This document shows positions 44,931 to 55,286 of a stretch of 64,000 nucleotides of DNA, piece by piece. This DNA is from Muscardinus avellanarius (taxonomy: Eukaryota > Chordata > Mammalia > Rodentia > Gliridae), in NCBI GenBank assembly GCA_963383645.1, contig OY726559.1, forward strand, positions 115,548,441 to 115,612,440, in the 5' to 3' direction. Position 1 is the stretch's first letter. Every line of letters begins with the position of its first letter. Below the pieces are notes generated by a model. The model was given only the letters and a program-made list of their open reading frames with translations. It was not told the DNA's origin and made no database searches. The translations under genes and the position numbers were made by a program.

Positions 44931-45116
44931 TGGGATTATCAAGGCTGCATGCTGCCCCCTGGTGGCCTGCCTGCGCCACGACAGGAAAGGCGCTCTGGGA
45001 TTATCAAGGCTGCATGCTGCCACCTCGTGGCCTGCCTGCGTCACGACAGGAAAGGCGGCTCTAGGATTTTCCAAGGCGTATGCTGCCACCTCGTGGCCTC
45101 CCGTCGTCACGACAGC
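44931..45116 (-). promoter_or_regulatory. Three tandem ~65-bp units, each with a CTCF-like motif
   Basis: Units start at 44931, 44996 and 45062. Minus-strand cores are CCACCAGGGGGCAG (44950-44967) and CCACGAGGTGGCAG (45015-45032 and 45081-45098). All have the same orientation and close matches to the CTCF consensus. Binding is inferred. Confidence 0.6.
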
Positions 45117-45282
45117 CTGTGACATTTCTTTGGCTTCGGACTATTAATATTTTTGTTCCCACGACCCTTTTGTCCTTGTAGAAATTACTGAATATTCCAA
45201 AGAGCTCTTGTAGGTTATGTCTACTGGAACTTGAAAAAATTTAAGATATTAATTCATTTAAAGTAGCGTTACATGTTAACTT

Positions 45283-45501
45283 TTTTTTTTTTGGTACTGG
45301 GGATGGAACCCAGGGGCATTCTACCTCTGAGCTACACCCCTAGCCCTACTTTTTATTCTTTACTTTGAAAAAGAGTCTCACTAATTTGCGGAGGGCCTCA
45401 CTAAGTAGCTGAGGCTGGCTGCAAACCGTGATCCTCCTTGTCTCAGCCTCCCAAATGCTGGGATTACAAGCGTGGGCCACCACGCCCATCTTAACACATA
45501 T

Positions 45502-45540
<39 letters not shown>

Positions 45541-45733
45541 TTTTGGTGGTACTGGGGTTCCTGGAAGCCCTTCTACCTCCAGGCTATACTTCCAGACCTA
45601 TTTTATATTTTTTTAATTTGGAAACAGGGTCTCTTAAGCCAGCGAGGCTGGCTCCGAACCAGCACGATCCTCCTGTCTCCACCTCCCAAGTGCAGGGATT
45701 ACAAGCGTGGGCCACCACACCCGTCTTAACACA
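45283..45733 (-). mobile_element. Type A followed by type C with duplicated target
   Basis: Type A 45291-45490. The type C copy 45545-45722 with (TTTA)n tail (45500-45544) is flanked by TCTTAACACAT. Confidence 0.87.
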
Positions 45734-45965
45734 TTAAAAAAATCATTGTATACATATTTTACAAAGCAAATGCGAAGAGTGTCACTTTTTAAAACATTTT
45801 CTCTGACCTTTTTACTGTATGGCCAAGAAAAAAAACAGCTGCATGTTTATTTCTATTTCTTCTTTCGATGTGTTGTTTTGGTTGAAGATGGGAAGAAAAA
45901 CACAGCTTTTCACAGAATAGTACTTGAAGGAATATATTAGTTGCCTTTAAAAATAATTTTTAGAA

Positions 45966-46378
45966 GCTGGACATGGAGGTGCACACCTGAAATCCCAGTA
46001 CTTGGGAGGCTGAGGCAGGAAGATCTCAGGTTTGAGGCCATATGTGGTAATTTAGCGAGATCCTGTTTCAAATTAAAACATAAAATAGACCTGGGGGCAT
46101 ATCTCAGGGCTAGAGCTCCGCTGGGTTGAATTTCCAGTACCACACCTGACAGCATAAAATATATTTATATTTATATTTTGCGGGTCTGGGGATAGAACCC
46201 GGGGCATTCAACCTCTGAGCTACACCCCTGCCCTATTTTTTATTCTTTATTTTAAAACCAGGTCTCACTGAGTTGCAGAGGGCCTCACTAAGTAGCTGAG
46301 GCTGTCCGTGAACCACGATCCTCCGGTCTCAGCCTCCTGAATGCTGGGATTACATGCGTGTGCCACCACACCTAGCTA
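45966..46378. mobile_element. Sense then antisense B1-dID
   Basis: 45966-46146 (+, divergent) and 46183-46378 (-, type A). Confidence 0.8.
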
Positions 46379-46625
46379 GATATTCTTTTTAATTCTACAC
46401 CAAAACTCAACAAGTAAAAAAATGCTTGGAGGGTATTTGCAATGTTGAACCTGGAGCCATATGAATAAATTCTTTGTATTGGGTTTCATTAGAATCAATT
46501 GGCCTATCTTGAAACTTGAATGGATCTTGTATCCAAGTATGACTCTGTAACACCGTATACTGGTCTTTTGGGAAATAGTGATTCACTGCGATAAGCATAT
46601 CTTCTAAGTGTGGATATATTTCATG

Positions 46626-46628
<3 letters not shown>

Positions 46629-46670
<42 letters not shown>
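46629..46670. repeat. (TA)n microsatellite
   Basis: About 20 TA units between a SINE and the L1. Confidence 0.9.
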
Positions 46671-46672
<2 letters not shown>

Positions 46673-46864
46673 CATGCATATACTTATATGTATATGTTTA
46701 TATACATACACCACATTTGGTAAAATTGCTGTTGATATCAATAAAGTCTTTAAGTATTAGTAGTGGACATAAATTTTCCAAAATTCTGATTTTTGCTTGC
46801 AATCTCCAATTTTATTAAGCAAACCAAATACATTAGTTGTTTTCCTTGACATTAAAGTTTCTTT

Positions 46865-48590
46865 TTTGCACTTCCGGGAAGATGGTGACCGAGAAAAGCG
46901 AGGCTTAAGAGCCCCGCTAACAACCAATCTCCATTACCACAAAATCAGCGCCTTTCATAGCCAGAAAACACCATCACCAGAGAAACAAAAAAATCACCAG
47001 GCTCCAGAGAGAAAGCGGACTGAGAACAGAGCTCAGAGCCACAGAGGAGATACACCGGCCTCATGCCTGAGGACGCCACAGCAGTGCCATACTGCCGGCG
47101 GCAGCGGCGAGTTCACCAGATGGCTACAGCAAGTCGAGGTGAGCCGCTGCAGAACAGCCAGGCGGTATTTTTCAGCACAGGGAGCATCTAAAGCTCCCAG
47201 TGGCTGAGCTCAGTACACACTGCAGGGACTCAGAGTGGAACTCAAAACCAAGAAGAAATAAGCCAGCCTCATGGCCATGGGCGTAGCAGCGGCACCATAT
47301 TGCCACCGGTGGCAGCAGCAGCGAATACCCGAGTCCAGTACAGCTACATCTGCGAACTCAAGAACAGTGAGTCAAATTGCGGGCCCCAGAGGAGAAATCC
47401 CAGTACTGTACTCCCTGGGACTTGACCCAGTGGGGGAGGGGCGGTGGCAGAGATATCACACCATAGGAGAACGTGCAACCTGGCACCCTCCATGGTCTAA
47501 AGCAGCCTCTATCGACTCTCTGGGTCGGAGACTCTGTGATACAACCCAGTAAAGGAGTAGTGGGGTCTGAGATACTACTGACTCGAGATCCAGAACACCT
47601 TAAGTGAAGTCATAGTGACCCAAGGGAAGAACCCAGAGAAGGCACAAACTTCCTAAATCATGGGAAAGAGGAATAATACTGGAGCAATGAATGCCCACAA
47701 CCCCACAACATCAGAACCCGATAAAACAGAAAATCAGAGATTTCTAGAAGATCAAATCAGGAAAATAACTGTAGAAATAATAGAGGTGCTTCTAAAAGAA
47801 CTCAGAGAGAGCCAAAAAGAGATAAAGGATGCAATTAATGAAGTAAAGGCCTCAATTCAAAGCACGAACAACCAATTAGACCACATGGAGAACAGAATCT
47901 CGCTCTTAGAAGATGATCATTCCAAAAATTAACGCATAGTTTCTAATCTAGAAAAAAAATATCCAACAGCAGTAATCTGACATTGAAGAAATATGGGCCC
48001 ATTTTAAGAGAGCTAACCTAAGAATAATTGGAATAGAGGAGGAAAAAGAAAGTGAAACCAAAGGGATCAACAATCTCTTCAAGGAAGTAATAGCAGAAAA
48101 TTTTCCAAACATAGAGCAAGAGGTTGATACAAAGGTCCAGGAAACTTATAGAACTCCCTTTAGACAGGATCAGAGAAGAGGATCCCCACACCACAAATTG
48201 TCAAAATGACCAATGTGGAAGCCAAGCAGAGAATCTTAAAGGCAACAAAAACAAAGGGCCAAGTGACATTCAGAGGCAAACCAATTAGAATCACTCCAGA
48301 CTTCCCAAACCAAGTCATGAGAGCCAGAAGGGCTTGGAGTAACATATTCCAAACTCTGAAAGAAAACAACTTCCAGCCAAAAATTTCCTACCCAGCAAAA
48401 CTTTCTATCAAATTAGATGGAGAAATAAGAAGCTTCCATGACAAACAGAAACTGAAGGAATTTATGTCTTCAAAACCAGCACTAGAGAAAATACTCAAAG
48501 AGATTAACTACAAAGAAGAAATAGGTAACACTCACCAGAACCAGAGAAACAAGAGTTTCCATCCAACAGTCAACTAAGATCGGTTATCTG
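46865..48590 (+). mobile_element. LINE-1, 5' region plus broken ORF1
   Basis: A GC-rich 5' UTR (46865-47659) is followed by an ORF1-like frame from 47660. This encodes a coiled-coil N-terminus (about 90 codons) that stops at 47930-47932. RRM-like sequence continues after in-frame damage, then shifts frame near 48205. The C-terminal domain (48206-48577) stays open with the typical RRAWSNIFQTLKENNFQPKI segment. ORF2 is absent, so the copy is 3'-truncated and inactive. The 5' UTR contains two related ~205-bp stretches (near 47080 and 47286). Confidence 0.85.
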
Positions 48591-48599
48591 TGGAGATTC

Positions 48600-49310
48600 A
48601 TTACTTATGTTAGTCTTTTACCTATCTCTAAATGGTATTGTTTGCCTTTATTGTTGTTAATTTTTAGGATTTCTAGTTGGAATATTAATATACCTTCAGA
48701 TATAGCATTTGGAAATATTTTATCCAATTCTATTAGTAACTTTTAACTCTGTTTACATTGTCTTTGGATATACAATATTCTTTTTATTTTTTAGGAAGTT
48801 TGTTTACCCTTTTGTTGCCTGTGCTATTGAAATCATATCCAAGAAATCACTGCCAATTTCAATGTTGTGAGGTTTTATGACCCAGATTTTCTTCTAAAAA
48901 TTTATAGTCTTAAGATTTATATTTAGGTCTTTTATCTATTTTGAGTTAATACTTGTATATGGGATTAGGTAAGGGTCCAATTTTATTCTTTTTCATGTAA
49001 TTATTATTTTTCAACAATATTTAGTTAAAAGATTATTATTTCCACCACCAAATGTTCGTGGAAACCTTGTCAAAAATAACTTGACAATATAGGGAAGAAT
49101 TTAGCTCTAGGCTTGTATTTAACTCCAATGGTTTATATATCTGCCTTTAGAACTGTACTATACCATTTCAATTATTGTAGCTTTATATGGTTTGAAATCA
49201 GAAAACATATATCTTCTAGCTTTGTTCTTTTTCAAGATCGTTTTGGGTATCTAGAGTCCATATTCCATATTAGGATAGATTTTTTTCTGAAAAATAAATA
49301 TATAAATATA
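48600..49310 (-). mobile_element. LINE-1 ORF2 3' region, antisense fragment
   Basis: Plus-strand landmarks TTTTGTTGCCTGTGCTATTG, ATATCCAAGAAATCACTGCC and AAGGGTCCAATTTTATTC occur in the order expected of the complement of L1 ORF2. It abuts the sense L1 at 48590, a head-to-head arrangement. No open frame remains. Confidence 0.75.
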
Positions 49311-49484
49311 TGATAGTTTCACCTAAAAAAATAGAAAAAAATATTCTCTGGTAAGAAAGAAAGCAAAAAGAAATATTGAAATGTTATCTTTAAGTCATCA
49401 AAAGCTTGGTATCAGACAAATGAAACTGTTATGTGAGATTATCATTTTTAATTTTGGATAAATTGCTATAATACTAGATGTCAA

Positions 49485-49633
49485 CCACTAAGCCAAGCAT
49501 GGGAGGGAGGGATGGGGAGGGAACGGGGTGGGGATCGGGTGGGGGCTGACTGGGCGATGTGTGCATGTATGTCTACAAAAGTTTGTATCCCACTATGATG
49601 TATGAATACAGTGCACCAATAAAAAAAAAAAAG
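49485..49633 (+). mobile_element. LINE-1 3' UTR end with A-tail
   Basis: A G-rich stretch, then a TGATGTATGAATACAGTGCA-type end and a poly(A) at 49621-49632. Similar ends occur at 43980 and 59440. Confidence 0.5.
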
Positions 49634-49853
49634 TTTCATTTTGTCCACTTTTTAAGAAAATGCCCGCCATGCATCCAGCATAAACACACAGTTTGGCTGC
49701 TGTCTGTTCTTCAAATAAAAATGGTGTTTCATGAAAAGAGAAAGTTGGTTCCGCTTCCTTCCAACTCAACCACATAAGTGCTGCTCCTTGAAGGAACCAG
49801 GACTGGGGTTTAATAAAATGAACCATTCTCCTGCTTCATGAAGAATATTCATA

Positions 49854-49978
49854 AGCCAGGCGAGGTGGCCTGCATTTGTAATCCCAGCATTTGGGAGGCT
49901 GAGACAGGAGGATCGGGGTTCGAGGAGAGCCTTACCTACTACTTAGTGGGGCCCTTTACAACTCAGTGAGACCCTGTT

Positions 49979-50014
<36 letters not shown>

Positions 50015-50300
50015 TTTTTTTTTTTTGGTGGTACTGGGGTTCCTGGAAGCCCTTCTACCTCCGGGCTACACTCCCAGACCTCTTTTTACATTTTATATTC
50101 GGAAACAGGGTCTCCTAAGACAGCGCGCGCGGCTGGCTTCGAACCTGCGCGATCCTCCTGTCTCTGCCTCCCAAGCGCGGGGATTACAAGCGTGCGCCAC
50201 CACACCCGGCATGAGACCCTGTTTCAAAATAAAGACTAAAAAATAGGGCTAGGAGCGTAGCTCAGAGGTCGAATGCCCCTGGGTTCCATCCCCAGTACCG

Positions 50301-50383
<83 letters not shown>
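49854..50383. mobile_element. Type A SINE split by antisense type C
   Basis: Outer sense copy 49854-49980 and 50226-50300 with a (TA)n tail (50318-50383). Inner antisense type C at 50016-50210 with a (TTTC)n tail. TGAGACCCTGTTTC is duplicated at the junctions. Confidence 0.9.
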
Positions 50384-50385
<2 letters not shown>

Positions 50386-50394
50386 TTAGATGCA

Positions 50395-50527
50395 GTTGGG
50401 CATGGTGCCTGTAATCCCAGCTACTCCGAAGGCTGAGGCAGGAGGATTGCAAATTGGAGGCCAGCTTTGGCAACTTACCCTGTCTACCAATTAAAAAAAA
50501 AAAATACAAAGGGCTGGGGATGCTAGT
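50395..50527 (+). mobile_element. Old B1-like SINE
   Basis: Divergent sense copy with only the start of a dID (GGGCTGGGGA). Confidence 0.65.
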
Positions 50528-50605
50528 GCAGCCGGGTGCCACCTTATTCTGGAGAGGTTTGACTTGAGAAACCCTGAGGACCTTGGAGTCCCACAGACTC
50601 TCGGA

Positions 50606-50950
50606 GGAGAGCGCCCTCTAGCGCCGGGGAGCGCGGAGACCGGAAGGGGCGGGGCCTGAGGCTGAAGGGCGGCGCCAGCCAATGAGGGGCCAGCTGGGGC
50701 GGCGCCGGGTCCGCGGGGCTCGGCTGCCGGCGGTCAGGGCGCGTCCCGCCCCGGGCGTCCCCTTGGGGCTTTAGCCCTCGGTGCGCAGGGCGGTGTGGGC
50801 CGGCGACCCCTGCCCTGCCCTGGGGGGTTGTCTCGGGAGCTCGGCCCGCGCCCCGGGGTCTGCGGCGGTGTGGGCCGGCGACCCTGCCCTGCCCTGGGGT
50901 CTCCCGCCCCAGCCCTCTTCCCTCCCTCCATTCTCCCGGGTGCCGGCCCG
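50606..50950 (+). promoter_or_regulatory. GC-rich, CpG-dense segment with GC box and CCAAT (copy 1)
   Basis: Contains GGGGCGGGGC, AGCCAATGAG (NF-Y-like) and a CTCF-like core at 50611-50625. Within it, a unit starting GGCGGTGTGGGCCGGCGAC is repeated at 50789 and 50864. It resembles a CpG-island promoter; no attached gene is identified. Confidence 0.5.
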
Positions 50951-51074
50951 CGGCCTCCTCGGCGAGTCGGCCTGAGAACTCAAAAACTCAGCAGGATCCT
51001 GTTGAGGATATTTGTTGAATCTTAGAATTCAGGATCCGTGGGAAACTCCAGCATCCTGCAGTACTCGCCCTGGG

Positions 51075-51450
51075 CTACAGGTTTTTTTTTTTTTTTTTTT
51101 TTTTTTGTGGGGAGGAGGTTGAGAACGTGGTACTGGGGATTGAACCGAGGGGCATTCTACCTCTGAGCTACACCCCCCAGCCATATATATATATATATAT
51201 ACATACAAACACACACGCACACACACATACACATATAATATACACATATATGTATATATGTATATATGTGTATATGTATATATATGTATATATGTATATG
51301 TGTATATATACATATATATATTTTGGAACAGGGTTTGCTAAGTTGCTGGAGGGCTCTTTCTAAGTTGCCGAGGCTGGCCTTGAACCTGCGATCCTCCTTT
51401 CTCGGCCTCCCGAGTTCTGGGATGACAGCGTGCACCCCTCTGCCCACCAC
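51075..51450 (-). mobile_element. Old B1-dID with expanded TA/CA linker
   Basis: dID 51128-51180, TA/CA/TATG tract 51183-51322, B1 51323-51450. Confidence 0.75.
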
Positions 51451-51454
51451 TGGG

Positions 51455-52290
51455 CTTCTGATCTGATCTCCACCTGGGTCTCCTGCCCACCTGCACTTTG
51501 CACTTTGCCTGGGCAGAGCTCAGCAGCCCCTGGTTGGTCTCATGACTCCGGCCTGGGCCGGGCGCAGGGCGGGGGACAACAGTGAGTGGGTGAAGCTGGC
51601 GAGCACCCAAGGGCCCCTTTTAGAGAGCTTTTCTGTGCCCACCAAGGGCAACATTTTTGGGTGTGGGCATTGCCTCAGAGTCTCGGAGCGTCCCCACCCC
51701 TTGTGGCTGGGAGACCCTGCAGGCCCCCATGGAGATGGCACCTTGCTGGGAGCTTCCTCTGGCAGGGCCAGCTTCCTGCCAAGGAAGGGTGGGGTGTGGT
51801 CGAGGAAGGTGATGCCTGTGCAGGCCATGGGGCTATGGGTTAGAATTAGCACAGTGAGCTAATTCCCATTGTCTGTTGGGAAAGAAGCGTTCTATTTGTC
51901 TCCCTCCTTCCTGCTGGAGACCCCCGGGGGGCACGGGCAGGGTGGGGGTGTCGGTGTTGAGCCCAGTCCTCGGCTTTCAGAATCCTGGCCCGGATCTGTG
52001 TCCACAGGCGGGAAGTCCCCTGGCGCCCACAGGCATCCCCAGGTCGGCTGGGGACCAGGAAGGAGCCCAGGGAGGGTTGGGCAATTGTGTCCTTTCCCGG
52101 GGAGGAGGCGCCTGGGCTTATTCACCGGGAGGGCCCCGAGCTGCGCCCAGCCCGAGTCTGATTTCTCTGGGTTCTTCTCAGTGCTGTGCACGGAGCCGGC
52201 TCAGCGCCTCGGATTTCGCTCTCCATCTTTTGCTGGGGCTGCAGGTGTTTCTTCTGGTCCCCGGGAAGCGGAGCCCGGGTCTCGGCGCCC
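51455..52290. other. Unique GC-rich sequence upstream of PGLYRP4
   Basis: SINE-free, between the two GC-box/CCAAT segments. No coding evidence; a candidate cis-regulatory interval. Confidence 0.4.
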
Positions 52291-52291
52291 C

Positions 52292-52400
52292 GGGGAGCGA
52301 GCGCCCTCTAGTGTCCGGGAGCGCGAAGGGCGCAGGAGGGGCGGGGCCGAGCGGAGGAGCGAGCGCCAGCCAATGAGAGGCCGGCGGGCTGCAGCCTGAG
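52292..52400 (+). promoter_or_regulatory. Candidate PGLYRP4-side promoter, GC box and CCAAT (copy 2)
   Basis: Homologous to the 50606-50692 segment, with the same GCGCCCTCTAG, GGGGCGGGGCC and GCGCCAGCCAATGAG order. It lies about 0.6 kb before the PGLYRP4 ATG and may serve an unannotated first exon. Confidence 0.45.
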
Positions 52401-52962
52401 GCGGGCTGCGACCCCGCAGGGTCCACAGGTATTTCTGAGTCTGAGGTTTTGCTTTGGCAGCTCTCTCCCAAAGGAGGAGCTGGACTCCACCAGATAGAGG
52501 CTGAAGATCAGATTTCTTCTGCCCTAGACCCCGCATCCCTGCCTCTCCAGATTCCTAGATTCCTACAGGGAAGGACTTCTCCGCAGTTACTCCCCCTCGC
52601 CCAGGTGAGTTTGGAGCTCTTGGCTGGGCTCAATTCCCTCGTCTAGAGAAATGGGTGTTGGCCATCCTGCATTACAGCATTGGTGGTAGGATCACCTAGG
52701 ACCGCGTGTACCAGCACCCACAAAGGCCATGCACACAGTAGGTGCTCAGTGAGATGGAGTTGCCAGGGTAACAGGACAAGGAGGCCGCGCACACGCCACC
52801 TGCAGGGTCACCCCGAGAAGCCCCAGCCCGGCCCTCCAAGGCCCTCAGGGAAGGGAGACAGGGGCCCCATGCAGTGTGGGGTGCTCTGTTCGCAGGAGCG
52901 CGGCCTTGTGAACCATCAGCGTCTCCCAGGGTTACCACGCTCAGCGTCCGGCCCGCGGGAGG

Positions 52963-53011
52963 ATGCCCCTCTGGATTCTCCTCCTCTTTGCTCTGGGCCT
53001 CCAGGTTTGGG
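52963..53011 (+). CDS. PGLYRP4: PGLYRP4 coding exon 1 (signal peptide)
   Basis: It encodes a 16-residue hydrophobic leader (MPLWILLLFALGLQVW) and the first base of Gly17. The donor is GG|GTAAGT. An AG acceptor at 52894-52895 may mark the start of this exon in the 5' UTR. Confidence 0.9.
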
Positions 53012-55237
53012 GTAAGTTTTCTTTGGCCTAAAGAATACCTGAGGATTATTCTAAAGTTTTATAATTGTAATTCTTTTTTTTCCCCTTGTTTGTGGCTCTG
53101 GGGATGGAATCCAGGGGCATTCTACCTCTGAGCTACACCCCAAGCTCTATTTTTTATTCTTTATTTGGAAACAGGGTCTCACTGAGTTGCAAAGGGCCTC
53201 ACTAAGTAGCTGAGGCTGTCCGCGAACCGCGATCCGCCTGTTTCAGCCTCCCAAATACTGGGACCTATTTTATATTTTTAAAATTTGGAAACAGGGTCTC
53301 TTAAGCCAACGAGGTTGGCTCCGAACCAGCGAGATCCTCCTGTCTCCACTTCCCAAGCGCGGGGATTACAAGCGTGCACCACCACGCCCGGCACAGTAAT
53401 AATTTTAAATAAGTTACTTGGCTCTTTTGGCCTTAATGTTTTGACCTGGAAATTGAGATAAGGCTACTGGTATCTTAAACTTGTTGCAAGGATAAAGTGA
53501 GATAATGCACAGTTTTGGGCAATAAAAGCAAAGAAATGGAAGCGCTGGATTATTGTTATGTGAATCAGAGTCTCACCTGACTGCAGGCCATGCTTGTAAA
53601 TAAGGGCCATGCTTGTCAATAAGCGAAAGCGCCCTGGGGATAGAAAGACATTTGTTGGAGGTGAGATACATCAACTGATGCCCCATGCCCGTACCCCCGG
53701 TTCCTCTCACAGGCTCATAGACTTAGCAGATGTGCCCCGATCATTCAGGAACTGGCCCGATCCATGGGTATCATCCTCATCTCTTTCCCACACTTTCTCC
53801 GCATCACTTCCACTAGACGAAATTCACACAGAAGGGGACTCTGTTTCATTGATATGCCCGGATACATTTCCCAGTTGTTTTTGCCAATCCTATGTTTAGA
53901 GGTGGCACATGAGGATAGTTCACTAGTTCTGAGTCTCCGCCCTTTGTGGTTACCACCATCCTGCAGTGGTTATGGGACTGGGCATTGGAGAAGACCAGGC
54001 TGCCCACTGCTCTTAGTGGACGCCCTCTGGTCAGCCCGAGGGCTTTCTGGAGGGGCTGGGGAGACCAGTGCAAACCCCAATGCTCCTTTCTAGGTGTCTC
54101 CTGGAACAAAACCCAAATGAGTCAGGCATCAGAGGGACTGCAGGGCCTGCTCACCAACATCTCCCGGCAACTCGAGAAGGGCAGACTGGGTCCGGATGGT
54201 GAGGAAGCTGGGGACGGATGGGTTTCTCGAGGGGCCCTTGATGATTTCCAGCTCCGCGGGGCCGCATGGGATGGGTGCAGTTGCAGACAGGAGCACGGGG
54301 GCCTGGCCTTATGGCGATGGATGTCCTTGGCCTCCTTCTTTTGGCTTTCTCTGCTTCTGGTGCTAAAAGGAGCTTTTCTGCCTTGGAGCCTACCAGCCAT
54401 GAACTGGGCCTTGGAAACTATGTGCCCACATAAACCTTTTCTCTTCCAAGTTGTGCTTGTCAAGTAATACAGGGAGCGAGGCATCCAGGCTTCCTGGCAG
54501 GTGCGGATCCTGCCTTCGGGGTGATCACGGGAGACAGGCAGATATGGAGGTGACAGGGGAGGGGGACCTGCCTTCTCCTAATGCTCCTCCTTTCGCCACC
54601 TCGCAGAAGATGCAGCCCAGACCGGCACGTGCAGCCCGGGTGGCTAATGTGGCGACCCCGGGGTGACGTCTCATGGTCTCCCCACAGATGTCTTCTTCAT
54701 GGTCCCTCGCAAGGAGTGGGGGGCAGGAGCTGTTGGCTGTACATCTTGGCTGGCCACACCAGTGGACGTCCTTGTCATACACCACATCCCCGGATTGGAG
54801 TGCCAGGACCAGGCTGCCTGCAGTCAGAGGCTGCGGGAACTGCGGGCCCATCACGTTCAGAACAACAGCGGGTGCGACGTGGGCTACAAGTAAGAGGCCA
54901 CCCAGGTCTCCAGACATGAGGTCGCCTAGGGCTCCCCACGCCTCCTTGTCTGCTTCCCTTGTTTTCTGGGTCATAGTTTTGTAGGTTTGTCATGAATGTT
55001 TATTTGTTATTTTTATTTCTTATTTTTTGGTGGTACTGGGGTTCCTGGAAGCCCTTCTACCTCTGGGCTACACTCCCAGGCCTATTTTTACATTTTTATT
55101 TGGAAACAGGGTCTCCTAAGCCAGAGCGCGCAACTGGCTTCGAACCTGCGCGATCCTCCTGTCTCTGCCTCCCAAGCGCGGGGATTACAAGCGTGCGCCA
55201 CCACGCCCGGCTGTCATGAATGTTTAAGTAGTCAAAG

Positions 55238-55286
<49 letters not shown>

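Noticed and set aside
47660..48577. Possible cellular coiled-coil gene
   Set aside because: The order of coiled coil, RRM-like part and C-terminal domain is L1 ORF1, with an internal stop and a frame change.
50734..51025. Overlapping GC-rich reading frames on both strands
   Set aside because: Open only because of high GC and tandem repeats; no recognisable domain or splice support.
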